NCBI GenBank assembly: GCA_963695835.1
Contig: CAVOHR010000004.1
Span: 372,001-436,000, forward strand
Length of the DNA: 64,000 nt
Source: VRUE01 sp963695835
GTDB lineage: Bacteria > Actinomycetota > Thermoleophilia > Solirubrobacterales > 70-9
Reading direction: 5' to 3'
Position numbers and translations under genes: made by a program. Position 1 is the stretch's first letter. Every line of letters begins with the position of its first letter. The notes under the pieces were generated by a model. The model was given only the letters and a program-made list of their open reading frames with translations, did not search any database and was not told the DNA's origin. Positions 8,005-17,230 of the stretch are shown here, piece by piece.

Positions 8005-11000
8005 TCAGCCGGTGGGACCGTTGGGCCGCCCGGCATCCGGGCGGCCGTGGCGCTTGTGGTGTCGTGCGTGCTTCTTGTGGCCCGCCTTGCGGCACCCCAG
8101 CGCCCGCACCACGGGCTTGGATACCTCGCGCCGCCCGTTCTGGCCGCTGAGCTTCGCCGTGGCGCGGTGCTTGCCATTGCAGAGGTCGGTCGAGTTGACG
8201 ATCAGGCCCTTGCGGCCGCCCTGCATGTCGAGGATGAAGCGCGAGACCGGGGCGTCGGGGACGTCTTCAAAGGTGCTGCGGATGCCGCCGTGGCGTGAGT
8301 CGATGCGCGAGGCGAGGTCGATGTCGACGAGGCCGTGCAGGGCGAGGACGAGGTCGGGCAGGTTGTGGCTGGAGGATCTGAGGAAGACCGGGCCTTCGAG
8401 CGGCTCGGCCAGCAGCGGCGTGAAGGCCCGGGCCCAGCCGTAGCGCGAGGCCGCCGGGCAGGCTTCGCCGTTGCCGCCGCCTGAGGCGAACTGCACCCTG
8501 GTGCAGATCGTGCCGAAGTGGCCCTGTTCGAGGAAGGCGGAGTGCGGCAGGGTGACGACCGCCCTGGCGAAGTTGGCGTCGCCGGGCCTGGGGGTGACCA
8601 CGGCCTTCAGGGCGGGGAACTTGCCGCGCTTGGTCCCTCCCTTCAGCTTGATCGCGAGCTTGGGCGCAAAGCCGAGCGAGGCACAGCCGGCAGCCTGGTA
8701 GCGGGAGGCGAGCCCGACCGGGGTCTCGCCGCGGGGTTCAAGGGCGGTGCCGTCGCCCCAGATCGTCGCCGAGGCCTCAAAGGGGTCGCAGCTGGTGGCG
8801 TTCAGGGTGAATTCGGGCTTGTCGGCGTAGACCCGCAGGTCCCTCAGGTTCAGCGGGATGCCCTTGAGGATGTGGGGGATCGGGTCAGAGGCCTGCCCGT
8901 CGACTTCGCCCACGTGGGTGACCGGGTTGAGGCGCAGGGCCTCCCTGACGACCACCGTGCCGGCGTCGAAGGGCCCGGCCACCGCCGGGGTGATCGCCAC
9001 CGCCGAGATCGGGTCGCCGTGGTAGGGGCCCGCCAGATAGAGCTTGCCCCCGACGTAGGTGAGCTGGTTGCCGACGCCCGCGCCGGCGACGGTGCGGCCG
9101 ATCTGGCTGGCCGCCGGGCAGGAGGGATCGTCGATCTCTTCCTGCCCGCCGTGGGGGCCCTGGCGGGATTGCGCCCGGGCGATGCCCGCCTCTTCTGGGC
9201 AGTAGGGGATGCCGGCGAGCTTGGGGACGACGCCCGGCGGTAGGACGAAGCTGAATTTGCCCATGTCCTGTTCGCCGTCTTTGCGGGTCAGGCGCATGAG
9301 GAAGGGCGAGTAGGAGCCGGCCTGGTTGTTCTCGGTGCCGGCTTCGAAGCCCGGGGCAAAGGGGGCGGGGCCGCTGGGGCAGGCGCCGCCGTCCACCCCG
9401 CGCTCGATCGTGAAGGTCGCCGTCTTGGTCACGATCTCCCCCGGGGAGGGGTCCTCGGGGTCGTGCGCGGACCAGGGGGTGAAGCGGGCGGTGGTGGTGA
9501 AGGCGCCGCAGCCGGGCGGGGTGACGAGCGGGCTGCGGCCGCCTTCGCGGAAGTGCAGCTTAAAGGAGCTGAACGGCAGCTGGGGGATCTCGTCGAAGGT
9601 CGAGACGAGCTGGCCGGTGCTGGGGTCGGGCTCGACCTTGCCGGCCTGCTTGACCAGGACACCGCGCTCGGGGATCTTCGCCACCAGGTAGAGGCCGATC
9701 AGGCTGTGGGTGGGGTTCTCATAGGGAGTGGCGACGTAGAGGGCGCCGGTGGCTTCCTCTTCGAGCAGCGGCGTGGAGACGCGGACCGAGCCGATCTTGG
9801 AGGCCTCCGGGCAGCCCTCGCCGGGCTGAGAGTCATAGCGCTCGCGCCCGTAGTCCGCTTCAGAGCAGGTGGCGAGCCCTTCGGCCTGGGAGGGGTTGAT
9901 CGTCACGCCGGTGGGCAGGGTCACCTCGACGCGCTTGGGCTGCGCTTCGGGGGTCGCGGGGGGGTCGGGCCACTGGCCGGGCAGGTCGAGCTCGAAGTCG
10001 AGGCCCGAGGGGTTTGCCGCCAGGCGGCTGGTCAGGGAGTCTGAGATCTGCGGGTCGAAGGGGACGCCGCTGCAGCCGCGCGGCGCCGGGGCGCTCGCGG
10101 GCTGGGTGGCCTCGCTGCCGGGCGCCGCGTTCCAGGGCTCGGCGAAGGCGAGGTATTCCAGCGGGGAAGCGCAGGAGACCGGCAGGCGCAGGAGCGGCCT
10201 TTCTTCTTGGCGGGGGGGGTTGCATTCGCGCGGGGTGATCGTGGTTTCGGCGTTGAAGGCGACGCAGTCCCAACCGCGGTTGGAGTCGTGGCGCGGGTCG
10301 CCGGGCACCCCCCAGAGGCTGAGCGTGGCCGAGAGCACGCGGGCGGTCTGGGAGGCGTTTCGCACCTCGCCGGTGATCCTGTAGTGGTCGTCGGGGTCGA
10401 CGGAGGTGTCGATCGTGACCGGGACGCCGACCGGCTGAAAGCCGAAGCGGGCGGGCTCCCCGTGGGCGGGGGTGAGGCTGAAGATCGGCACCCCGACGCG
10501 CACCAGGCCCAGGCTGGCGAGTTCGAGGACCGTGACCGAGGCCACGCCGACGGCGCTGGAGGCCGGGCAGCCGTTGGTGAAGTCGGGAGACTGGGAGAAG
10601 AACCGGGCCATCGTGCAGGGCTCCACGGCGGTCGCGCTTCCGACCAGCCCGGCGGGGAGCTTCACGCCGACGTTTCGCGGCACGCCGGGCTGTTCGACGA
10701 CGGTGTCTTCGCGGTTTATGCCCGGGATCACCCGGCCGGAGTCGAACTGCACGGTGTTGGTCCACTGGAAGGGGTACCCGGCGGCCGCTTCGGCCGGGCT
10801 CCCGCCCTCCTCTTCGGCCTGGGTGAAGAACCGTTCGAAGCCGAAGGGGACGGGGTCGGAGCTGACCGTGACCGGCTGGGCGGCGCTTGCGGGCGCCGCG
10901 TCGGCGCCGGAGAGCGCGATCTCGCCCTCACCCGAGCCGGCGCCGGTCTTCACGGCGACGAGCACTTCGACTTCGATCGCCGAGTAGGGGGGCAGTTCGC

Positions 11001-11688
11001 CTTCGAAGGAGCAGGAGACCTCGCCGCCGAGCGCGATCGCGCACTGGACCGGGCCGGCGCTGCCGCTGGCGCCGGCGAAGGCTTCCACGCCGTAGGGGAC
11101 GATCCCTTCCGGCAGTTCTTCGAGGCTGATGCTCGAGGGCGTTTCGGTGGCGTCGAGCGGAGCGTCGCCGAGGTTGCTCGCGATGACCACCAGGCGGCCC
11201 GAGCCTTCGCTGATCGCCCTGGCCGAGGCGCTGCCGAGCGTCACCAGGGGGGTCGGGGCGATCGTCACCGGCGAGACCCAGCGTCCGGGGGTGGTGATCA
11301 GGAACGGTTCGCCCCCTGCCGGGCCGCCCGTGACTTTCACGTCTTCGCCGTAGGGGCCTTCGAGCAGTTCCTGCAGTTCGGGCGCGGTCTGGGTGGGTTC
11401 GAAGCCGGTCAGCGATTTGCAGAAGGCCGCGCCGCCCCCGGCGCCCAGGCAGCCGATCGGTTCGCCAGCGACTTCGACGGTGACCGTCAGTTTGCCTTCG
11501 AAGGGGCTCGTCGTCAGCTCCTGGCGCTCGGTCTGATCGGGCGCGGGCTGCAGGTTGGTGGGGCGCGAGCCGGGCAGCACCTGCCACCAGGGCGAGGCGG
11601 CGGAGGCCGCCGGCGGCGCCAGCAAGGCCAGGCAGGCCACCGCAAGCAGGGCGGCGAGCGCCGGGGTCTGCTTCTGCCCGGCTCTCAT
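8005..11688 (-). CDS. Large secreted beta-rich protein, module A
   Basis: 1,227 aa. The ATG at 11686-11688 overlaps the upstream stop as ATGA and opens a clear signal peptide (LAALLAVACLALLAPPAASA), so upstream in-frame sequence is not used. The mature protein begins SPWWQVLPGSRPTNLQP and has repeated Ig-like stretches in the N-terminal half. The C-terminal half contains YSPFLMRLTRKDGEQDMGKF, IGRTVAGAGVGNQLTYVGGK, AITPAVAGPFDAGTVVVREA and SSSHNLPDLVLALHGLVDID, ending in a Lys/His/Arg-rich tail. This is a family I know as large hypothetical proteins in Solirubrobacterales; no enzymatic motif is visible. It is strictly paired with the NHL gene upstream, so the two are probably made together and act at the cell surface. 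Confidence 0.85.
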   Translation of the reverse strand: MRAGQKQTPALAALLAVACLALLAPPAASAASPWWQVLPGSRPTNLQPAPDQTERQELTTSPFEGKLTVTVEVAGEPIGCLGAGGGAAFCKSLTGFEPTQTAPELQELLEGPYGEDVKVTGGPAGGEPFLITTPGRWVSPVTIAPTPLVTLGSASARAISEGSGRLVVIASNLGDAPLDATETPSSISLEELPEGIVPYGVEAFAGASGSAGPVQCAIALGGEVSCSFEGELPPYSAIEVEVLVAVKTGAGSGEGEIALSGADAAPASAAQPVTVSSDPVPFGFERFFTQAEEEGGSPAEAAAGYPFQWTNTVQFDSGRVIPGINREDTVVEQPGVPRNVGVKLPAGLVGSATAVEPCTMARFFSQSPDFTNGCPASSAVGVASVTVLELASLGLVRVGVPIFSLTPAHGEPARFGFQPVGVPVTIDTSVDPDDHYRITGEVRNASQTARVLSATLSLWGVPGDPRHDSNRGWDCVAFNAETTITPRECNPPRQEERPLLRLPVSCASPLEYLAFAEPWNAAPGSEATQPASAPAPRGCSGVPFDPQISDSLTSRLAANPSGLDFELDLPGQWPDPPATPEAQPKRVEVTLPTGVTINPSQAEGLATCSEADYGRERYDSQPGEGCPEASKIGSVRVSTPLLEEEATGALYVATPYENPTHSLIGLYLVAKIPERGVLVKQAGKVEPDPSTGQLVSTFDEIPQLPFSSFKLHFREGGRSPLVTPPGCGAFTTTARFTPWSAHDPEDPSPGEIVTKTATFTIERGVDGGACPSGPAPFAPGFEAGTENNQAGSYSPFLMRLTRKDGEQDMGKFSFVLPPGVVPKLAGIPYCPEEAGIARAQSRQGPHGGQEEIDDPSCPAASQIGRTVAGAGVGNQLTYVGGKLYLAGPYHGDPISAVAITPAVAGPFDAGTVVVREALRLNPVTHVGEVDGQASDPIPHILKGIPLNLRDLRVYADKPEFTLNATSCDPFEASATIWGDGTALEPRGETPVGLASRYQAAGCASLGFAPKLAIKLKGGTKRGKFPALKAVVTPRPGDANFARAVVTLPHSAFLEQGHFGTICTRVQFASGGGNGEACPAASRYGWARAFTPLLAEPLEGPVFLRSSSHNLPDLVLALHGLVDIDLASRIDSRHGGIRSTFEDVPDAPVSRFILDMQGGRKGLIVNSTDLCNGKHRATAKLSGQNGRREVSKPVVRALGCRKAGHKKHARHHKRHGRPDAGRPNGPTG

Positions 11689-14600
11689 CGGTGGGCCCTC
11701 CCGTGGCGGCGGCGCCCTCGCCTGTGGTGGTGTCGGTGGCGGCGGGTGTGGCGCTTCACGCAGCGAGCCTCTCCGCGGCGCTTGACCCTCCGCGTGCCCT
11801 TGGGACAGCGCCCGCGGGCGCGCTTGATCGTCGGGGTTCCGGGGCCGCGGAAGGCCGCGGAGGCGAGGGTCCGCAGGGGCGGTGAGGTCGCCGGGGGCTG
11901 GCAGGCTTCCCCGAGGCATTCGCTCACCGGTTCGCGCCTGACTTCCACGCCGCCAACACGGGCGTCATAGACGTCGGTGACCTCGTCTTCGTCGAGGGCC
12001 GAGAGCCGCGCGGGGGTGAAGAGGAAGGCGTCGCTACCCCCCACGCTCGCGTCCAGGAAGGCGGCTTCTTCTTCGCCCGTGCCCGAGGAGATCAGCGAGA
12101 CGCAGCCGCCCGCGGTGCGGGCGGCGCCGGCGCCGCCCGAAGAGGCAGAGCAGCTGCCGAGGCCGCTCGGCTCGTACTCATAGACGTCCCAGTTGCCGTT
12201 GGAGTCCGCGCCGACCAGCGAGTCGGCGGCGTTGAAGAACAGGCGCCCGTCGTCATGCACCGCGCGCGGGCGGCGCAGCGAGGGGCCGTTCCTGCTGATC
12301 CGGGTCGCATCGGGCAAGGTCGCCGCCAGCGCCTGCCCGCCGCTCCACAGCTGCTGGAAGTCGTAGAACGGCGCCCCGCCGACCCCCGGCGCTCCTTCGA
12401 GGGCCGCCGGGCGCGCGCCCGAGGGGTTGCAGGAAGCGCAGATCAGCTCCCCCGCGCCGCCGTCGGCCTCCGCGTCGTAGCGGAAGACCTCCATCGCCGC
12501 TTCGCCGCTTTTCGCGTCGCGGTTGTCGTAGCCGGTCAGCTCGCGGGCCGACATGAAGGCCAGGTAGCGGCCCGAGGGCGAGGCGGCGGCGCTCTGTTCG
12601 GCCTTGACCGGCGCGAGGCTCGGCAGGGTCGAAGCGAAGCCGCCCCAGTCGTGCTCGTCCTCCTCCCTGAGGGTGGCGATGAAGCGCACGCCCCCTCCCT
12701 CTTCCCAGAGGTAGAGGTTGGGCGCCCCGGGCGTCGCGTCTTCGGAGCCCTGGCCCGAGAGCACGCCGCGGGCGACGAGGTAGGCGCGGGAGCCGTCTTC
12801 GCCGAGGCCGGCGAGCAGGCCCTGCACTTCGGCGCTTTCGAAGGGGTCGGCGGTCTGCGCGCTCAGGTCGCTGAGCTGGCATTTGAGCGCCCCTGCTTCG
12901 ACCGCCAGCCGGCAGCGATACAGGTCGGCGCCGTTTTCGTTCGCGTCGGGGGTCAGGTTGCGGGTGTCGGTGAAGAAGGCGACGGTGCCGTCCGCGCTCG
13001 CGCCCTGGAAGACCGGCTGCGCTGCGCCGGTGCCGAAGCCGCCTTGCACTTCGTCCAGGCGCGCGGTTTCTTTGCGTTCGGTGTCGCGCACGTAAAGGCT
13101 CGCGGGCAGGCTGCTGGGCGCGCCCGCGCTCCAGAAGACCCTCGCGCCATTCCCCGAGACCGCGTTTTGCACCGAGCCGTTATAGGAGCCGAGCACGCCG
13201 GGGACGACGCCTTCGCCTTCGCCTTTGGGCAGCTCGCTGATCGCTTCGAGGCGCCCGCCCGGCGGCTCGGCGGCGCCCCACAGGTAGAGGGCCGAGCCGG
13301 CGACGCCTTCCGCCAGCGGCACCCGCGAGTAGAGGGCGACGTGGGCGAGGCTCGGGCTCGTGCCCTGGATTTGCGCCGCGCTGACGACGGCTTTGTACGG
13401 GACGGAGGCGAAGTCGGGGGTGAAGCCGAACACCGTGCCCGCCGGCACGTCGGCGGCCGCCTGCACCGCCGGCGGGCAGGGCGCGGGCGCTTCCGGGCAG
13501 CCCGACAGCAGCGGGGTGTATTCGGGGGCGGCGTTCCGGCGCAGATACGGGGTCCGTTCGGAGGCGGAGGGCGAGAGCGGCGTCTCGCTGCGCGGTTCCA
13601 GCAGCGCCGCCCCCAGGTCCGGGTCGAAGAGCTTGTATTCGAAGCCGAAGCCGACCGGCGGCGGGGCGACGCCGGCGTTCGGGGTGCTGATGTCGGCCAA
13701 GCTCCACAGGCCGGAGCCGGTGCGGGTTGAGAGCACCGAGGAGCGTTCGGGCGCGCGCGAGCCTTGGGGGCGCTCTTCGAGCGAGCCGGCGCTCAGGTAG
13801 GCGACGGCCTCGCCGTCGGCGGCGGCCTGGATGTGGCCTTCGCCGTAGCCCAGGCGGATCGCCCCGCCGTGCTTGTCGGGCGGGCTAACCAGCTCCCAGG
13901 CGCGGCCGTCTGGCAGCGTGAGGCCGAGCGCCTCGGGGGCGGTGGTGAAGGACTGGCCGGGGCCGTGGACGGTGTATCTGACTTCGTCGCGGGTATCGGT
14001 GGCGGCGAAGCGGTAGTGGTAGGTGGTGGCGGGCTCGAGGCCGCGCAGCACGGCGCCGACCGCCAGCGGGCCGAAGCTCTCCGGCAGAGCCGGGTGGGGG
14101 ACGGGGACGCTCGTGCCGTGGCCGGGTTCGCCCGCCGCGTAGGGGGAGGTGTCGTATTCCAGCCACCACTCCCCCGCTTTTCCTCCCAGCGGGTCGAGCG
14201 TGGCGTGCAGGGCGGCGCTTCTGGCGGCGACCTCACTCGACCACTGCGCTTCGATCGCCACCGCGGGGAGCGTCGTGAAGGCGGCCTGTTCTTCGGCTTC
14301 GCCTTCTGAGTTGGTAGCCACGATGCGCAGGCGGTATTCGGTTTCGGGGATCAGGTGCTCGATCGCCGCGCTGATCGCTTTGGCTTCGAATTCGGAGCCC
14401 GGCGGCGCCGGCAGCGTCTGCGCCGAGGTGCTCTGGGTCGCCGGGCCTTCGAAGCCCCCCTGTTCTTCGTAGGCCTGCCGGGTCAGGTACTCGAAGTGGT
14501 ATTCGGTCGCGTGGCCCTCGGGGTTGAGCGAGGCGGCGAGGGTCGCGGCGGTGGGCAGCAGGTCCTCGGCGCGCGCTTCGGCGGGCAGCGGGCCGGGTGC

Positions 14601-15806
14601 GGGCAGGGCGAAGCGCTGCACGGCGCTTCGTTCTTTTTCGTCGCTGCTCGCGGCGTAGAGGGCCCCGCGCGCCTCGTCCAGCGCCAGCGGGTTGCCGCCG
14701 AAGACACCCCCCGGCTGGCCGATCACCTGCCCGGCGCCGAACACCGCCTTCAGCGAGCCGGCGTTGTCGTAGCGCAGGAAGCGGTAGGCGACGCAGACCG
14801 AGCCTTCGGCTTTCGCGCAGTCGCCGACGTATACGTTCCCGGCCGAGTCGATGGCGAGCGCGGCGGCCGACCCGCCGCCGTCCAGTTCGCCGACCTGGGT
14901 CAGCGTCAGGGTCGGCGGGGCGCCCGAGACTTCATACTCCCTGACCCCCGAGAGCAGGCCGCTCTTCAGGTACAGGTGTCCAGATTTCGGTTCGCCGCTG
15001 GTCTCGTCGAAGCCGATGCTCCGCACGACGCCGCCGCCGCCGCCCGGCACCGCCGCTTCGGCGATGAGGGCGCCTTCGGAGTCGAACTTGAGCACCCGTT
15101 CTTTGTCGCCGACCCACAGATGCCCGGCGGCGTCGACGAAGACCGTGCTGGGCGAGCCGAAGAATTCTTCTTTGCCCGTGCCCGCTTCGCCGGCGCCGCA
15201 GTTGTCGGGCACCGCCTGTTGGAGGTATTCGGCTTTGCAGATGTTCCCGGGGTGCGCGGGGCTGCCGCCGCCCTTGTCGACGTTCTTGCCGATCATGAAG
15301 ATGAATTCCCCCGAGGGGCCGAATTTGCTCACGCGGAGTTTGTCGCTGTCGGCGACGTATACGGCGTGGCTCGCCTGCTCGACCGCGACCGACTCGGGGT
15401 GGATGTTGCCCGCCCGGGGATCTCCGAAGCTAGCCGTATCGATGCGAAAGCACCGGATCGTCGGCGGCGTCGCCGCGGGACCGCAGGTCTGCGGCTCCGC
15501 CGATTTGCCGTCGGCGACGCCGAAGCCCCAGGCCAGCAGGAAGTCGCCTTCGGGGTCGAACTTGTCGATGCGGAGGTTGTTGTTGTCGGCGACGTAGAGG
15601 TCGCCGCTTGACCTGTCGACCGCGGTGCCGCGTGGGAAGCTCACCTTGCCCGCCGCCGCGCCCGGACCGGCGATCGTCTGCGCCGCTGCCGCCCGGGCCG
15701 CGGGCGCGGCAATCGCCAGGGAGGCCGCAACCGCGGTCAGCGAAACGACCGCGCCGGCCAATCCGGCCCATCTCCTCTTCTCGGCTGCCCCGCTCCCCGC
15801 TCTCAT
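11685..15806 (-). CDS. Secreted NHL-propeller / TolB-like protein, module A
   Basis: 1,373 aa, starting at the ATG at 15804-15806, which has AAGGAG directly upstream; a longer frame without a ribosome site is rejected. A signal peptide (LAIAAPAARA) is followed by NHL-type propeller blades at ~45-400 (VSFPRGTAVDRSSGDLYVAD, ESVAVEQASHAVYVADSD). FN3-like modules come next (PTAATLAASLNPEGHATEYH; PETEYRLRIVATNSEGEAEE), then a second propeller-like half (GRYLAFMSARELTGYDNRDA, ELICASCNPSGARP, ARLSALDEDEVTDVYDARV). The protein ends in a His/Arg-rich basic tail with paired Cys (RCPKGTRRVK). Such proteins are exported and probably bind polymers or partners; no catalytic residues are apparent. Coupled by ATGA to the 1,227-aa gene. 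Confidence 0.85.
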   Translation of the reverse strand: MRAGSGAAEKRRWAGLAGAVVSLTAVAASLAIAAPAARAAAAQTIAGPGAAAGKVSFPRGTAVDRSSGDLYVADNNNLRIDKFDPEGDFLLAWGFGVADGKSAEPQTCGPAATPPTIRCFRIDTASFGDPRAGNIHPESVAVEQASHAVYVADSDKLRVSKFGPSGEFIFMIGKNVDKGGGSPAHPGNICKAEYLQQAVPDNCGAGEAGTGKEEFFGSPSTVFVDAAGHLWVGDKERVLKFDSEGALIAEAAVPGGGGGVVRSIGFDETSGEPKSGHLYLKSGLLSGVREYEVSGAPPTLTLTQVGELDGGGSAAALAIDSAGNVYVGDCAKAEGSVCVAYRFLRYDNAGSLKAVFGAGQVIGQPGGVFGGNPLALDEARGALYAASSDEKERSAVQRFALPAPGPLPAEARAEDLLPTAATLAASLNPEGHATEYHFEYLTRQAYEEQGGFEGPATQSTSAQTLPAPPGSEFEAKAISAAIEHLIPETEYRLRIVATNSEGEAEEQAAFTTLPAVAIEAQWSSEVAARSAALHATLDPLGGKAGEWWLEYDTSPYAAGEPGHGTSVPVPHPALPESFGPLAVGAVLRGLEPATTYHYRFAATDTRDEVRYTVHGPGQSFTTAPEALGLTLPDGRAWELVSPPDKHGGAIRLGYGEGHIQAAADGEAVAYLSAGSLEERPQGSRAPERSSVLSTRTGSGLWSLADISTPNAGVAPPPVGFGFEYKLFDPDLGAALLEPRSETPLSPSASERTPYLRRNAAPEYTPLLSGCPEAPAPCPPAVQAAADVPAGTVFGFTPDFASVPYKAVVSAAQIQGTSPSLAHVALYSRVPLAEGVAGSALYLWGAAEPPGGRLEAISELPKGEGEGVVPGVLGSYNGSVQNAVSGNGARVFWSAGAPSSLPASLYVRDTERKETARLDEVQGGFGTGAAQPVFQGASADGTVAFFTDTRNLTPDANENGADLYRCRLAVEAGALKCQLSDLSAQTADPFESAEVQGLLAGLGEDGSRAYLVARGVLSGQGSEDATPGAPNLYLWEEGGGVRFIATLREEDEHDWGGFASTLPSLAPVKAEQSAAASPSGRYLAFMSARELTGYDNRDAKSGEAAMEVFRYDAEADGGAGELICASCNPSGARPAALEGAPGVGGAPFYDFQQLWSGGQALAATLPDATRISRNGPSLRRPRAVHDDGRLFFNAADSLVGADSNGNWDVYEYEPSGLGSCSASSGGAGAARTAGGCVSLISSGTGEEEAAFLDASVGGSDAFLFTPARLSALDEDEVTDVYDARVGGVEVRREPVSECLGEACQPPATSPPLRTLASAAFRGPGTPTIKRARGRCPKGTRRVKRRGEARCVKRHTRRHRHHHRRGRRRHGRAHR

Positions 15807-15858
15807 CTTCTCTCCTTCGTCGGGCGCGACAGTGCCCGGACTTCCCTCCGATTGCCGC

Positions 15859-15887
15859 AGCTTAGCACCGTTCGTATCGATTGGACA
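15859..15887 (-). promoter_or_regulatory. Promoter of the module A NHL operon
   Basis: Minus strand: TGTCCA, 17 nt, TAAGCT. The homologous module B promoter (28091-28119) has TTGTAT, 17 nt, TAAGTT and shares TCGATACG in the spacer, so both boxes and spacing are conserved. Confidence 0.6.
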
Positions 15888-15922
15888 CCGCATCCGTATC
15901 TTGTCGCGCTCCCGCAGGTACG

Positions 15923-15952
15923 CAACGGGGGGCCCAGATGGGCCCCCCGTTG
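15923..15952 (-). terminator. Terminator of the 238-aa gene, module A
   Basis: Perfect 13-bp stem (CAACGGGGGGCCC / GGGCCCCCCGTTG) with an AGAT loop, 29 nt beyond the stop at 15981. Confidence 0.8.
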
Positions 15953-15980
15953 AATGCTGCTTCGCTCGTTGCGAGCGCTA

Positions 15981-16697
15981 CTACGGTGTTTCTGTTGTTG
16001 TGGTGGCTTTCACGCCTCCGGCGAGGTTCACCGTGGTCGATCCGGCGCTCTCGTAGGCTTTCACCCACGCGCCGCCGTTCTGGCGCGATTCGAGGCCGAA
16101 GCTTTCGCCTTCGACCGTTTCGGTGTGCTGCTGTCCTTCGGCAGTCGCGCTGACGTCGAGCGTCGTCGAGTTCGAGAATTCTTTGAACGCTGGCGCCGTC
16201 ATTGTGCCGAGCACGCTGCCCCGCACTTCGATTTTCACCAGGCCGCCGGCGCAGGTGAAGGTGGCGGAGTGGCCTGCGTTGTCTGTGATCAGGATACCCG
16301 GACGTTCGTGCGGTTTTTCAGGATCTGCCGGCTTCAGGTAGACCGTGTGGAATTCCAGTGTTGTGGTTGCAATGTCGCCACTGGCCTGACCCGAGGTGGT
16401 GCATTTGCTGCCGAGTAGGCTCTCGGTGCAGCCGTGGAACAAGACCGACAGCGAGCCTGTGTGGGGGTCGGTGACTTTGCCCGTCACTGTGCTCGACGTG
16501 CAGTTGACAGTCGTACCCGAGCCTTGCCTATACAGGACGCCCGCACCGCCGGTGCCGCTGAATTCCTGCGGGAAGGATTTCCCTTCTTCCAGGCTGAACA
16601 CCGGTGTTGTCGTGAACGCCGAGGCGACCGCGGGCAGGGCCGCGAATGCCAGGACGCTGAGCGCCGCTGCGAAGAGCAACATCGTCTTGCGCTTCAT
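15981..16697 (-). CDS. Secreted ~240-aa Thr-rich protein, module A
   Basis: 238 aa with AAGGAGG seven nt before the ATG and a textbook signal peptide (TMLLFAAALSVLAFAALPAV). The mature protein is rich in Thr and Gly, has two Cys pairs (NCTSSTVTGK...FHGC, KCTTSGQASGD...TFTCAGG) and motifs HTGSLSVLFHGC, EKPHERPGILI and SATAEGQQHTETVEGESFGL. The module B paralogue at 28221-28943 keeps the same order (HTGSVKFTFHNC, ETHERPGALI, KATAEGQEHTTTHTTETYGL). The function is not recognised. It is transcribed from its own strong promoter through a hairpin-rich leader and is divergent from the 288-aa gene. Confidence 0.85.
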   Translation of the reverse strand: MKRKTMLLFAAALSVLAFAALPAVASAFTTTPVFSLEEGKSFPQEFSGTGGAGVLYRQGSGTTVNCTSSTVTGKVTDPHTGSLSVLFHGCTESLLGSKCTTSGQASGDIATTTLEFHTVYLKPADPEKPHERPGILITDNAGHSATFTCAGGLVKIEVRGSVLGTMTAPAFKEFSNSTTLDVSATAEGQQHTETVEGESFGLESRQNGGAWVKAYESAGSTTVNLAGGVKATTTTETP

Positions 16698-16798
16698 CTC
16701 ATATCCTCCTTGCGCCGGCGAGGATCAGAGCCTCGACCGGCTTCTGATTCAGGGGCCCCGGCCGGCGCTTCGCCGTCGGGGCCTCTGCTTGCCCTGCC
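16698..16798 (-). promoter_or_regulatory. Conserved two-hairpin 5' leader of the 238-aa gene
   Basis: The leader between promoter and start folds into a strong hairpin (GGCCCCG...CGGGGCC, with an inner CGGCG/CGCCG), a single-stranded TGAATCA, and a second hairpin (GCCGG..CGAG / CTCG..CCGGC) just before AAGGAGG. The module B leader has the same order with different stem sequences (see 28944-29051). Candidate cis-regulatory RNA. Confidence 0.5.
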
Positions 16799-16828
16799 AT
16801 TCTTAGCCGATCCGGGCGTATTAGTCAA
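16799..16828 (-). promoter_or_regulatory. Promoter of the 238-aa gene
   Basis: Minus strand: TTGACT (16823-16828), 17-nt spacer, TAAGAA(T) (16799-16805). The paralogous gene has TTGACT, 17 nt, TATGAA(T). This is a near-consensus housekeeping-sigma promoter. Confidence 0.8.
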
Positions 16829-16864
16829 GGAATGCAGAGCGCTACAGCGGCCTGCGAGGCGGAG

Positions 16865-16893
16865 TTGCAATCAGCTTTCTTTTTTGATACAAG
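16865..16893 (+). promoter_or_regulatory. Orphan promoter of a lost 288-aa-type gene
   Basis: TTGCAA (16865-16870), 17 nt, TACAAG (16888-16893). It is followed by CCCTATTCCTTCGGGAACGG, which matches the sequence downstream of the promoter of the 29368 gene. No 288-aa gene follows; the sequence instead runs into a minus-strand signal peptide. Confidence 0.6.
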
Positions 16894-17017
16894 GCCCTAT
16901 TCCTTCGGGAACGGCAGTGATTTCGATGTGCGCTTTCGGGAGGGTGCTCGCCACGGCGGCGGGCACCAGGAGGAAGGTTGCCGCGAGGGCGGCGAGCATG
17001 GTCTTCGTCGAGTTCAT
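16871..17017 (-). pseudogene. Truncated InlB-type gene (signal peptide only)
   Basis: 48 codons from the ATG at 17015-17017 (GAAGGAGT upstream) to TGA at 16871. The product starts with a signal peptide (TMLAALAATFLLVPAAVAS) and then KAHIEI, matching the start of the 434-aa InlB-type protein (PVAHIEI) at 18280. After eight more residues it runs into the orphan promoter/leader of a 288-aa-type gene. The body of the gene is missing, so it is best read as the collapsed end of a deleted gene pair, although a 48-aa secreted peptide could still be made. Confidence 0.65.
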
Positions 17018-17153
17018 CGTCTACTCCTTCTCTTAATCCCCGGGCTCTGCGCGGGTCCGGTGGGTCGTTTACACGAGAAATGTAGATCATTTACGACAGG
17101 CGGAGCCTATTTGCACCGGTGAGGCCCTCACCAGAGACTCGGGAATTTTTAGG

Positions 17154-17182
17154 TTGCAATCAAGGTAATTCTTTGATACAAG
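17154..17182 (+). promoter_or_regulatory. Promoter of the 288-aa gene, module A
   Basis: TTGCAA (17154-17159), 17-nt spacer, TACAAG (17177-17182). The same arrangement occurs at 16865 and, as TTGCAT/TGCAAG, at 29187. It is ~150 nt upstream of the start, leaving a long leader. Confidence 0.5.
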
Positions 17183-17230
17183 AAGCTTGTTATCAGGGAA
17201 CGGCGCAGTCTAAACGGGAGGCATTCTTTC

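Noticed and set aside
11689..11919. A 5' extension of the 1,227-aa gene to 11919
   Set aside because: It lies inside the coupled upstream gene, is Pro/Arg-rich out-of-frame sequence, and bypasses the clear signal peptide start at 11688.
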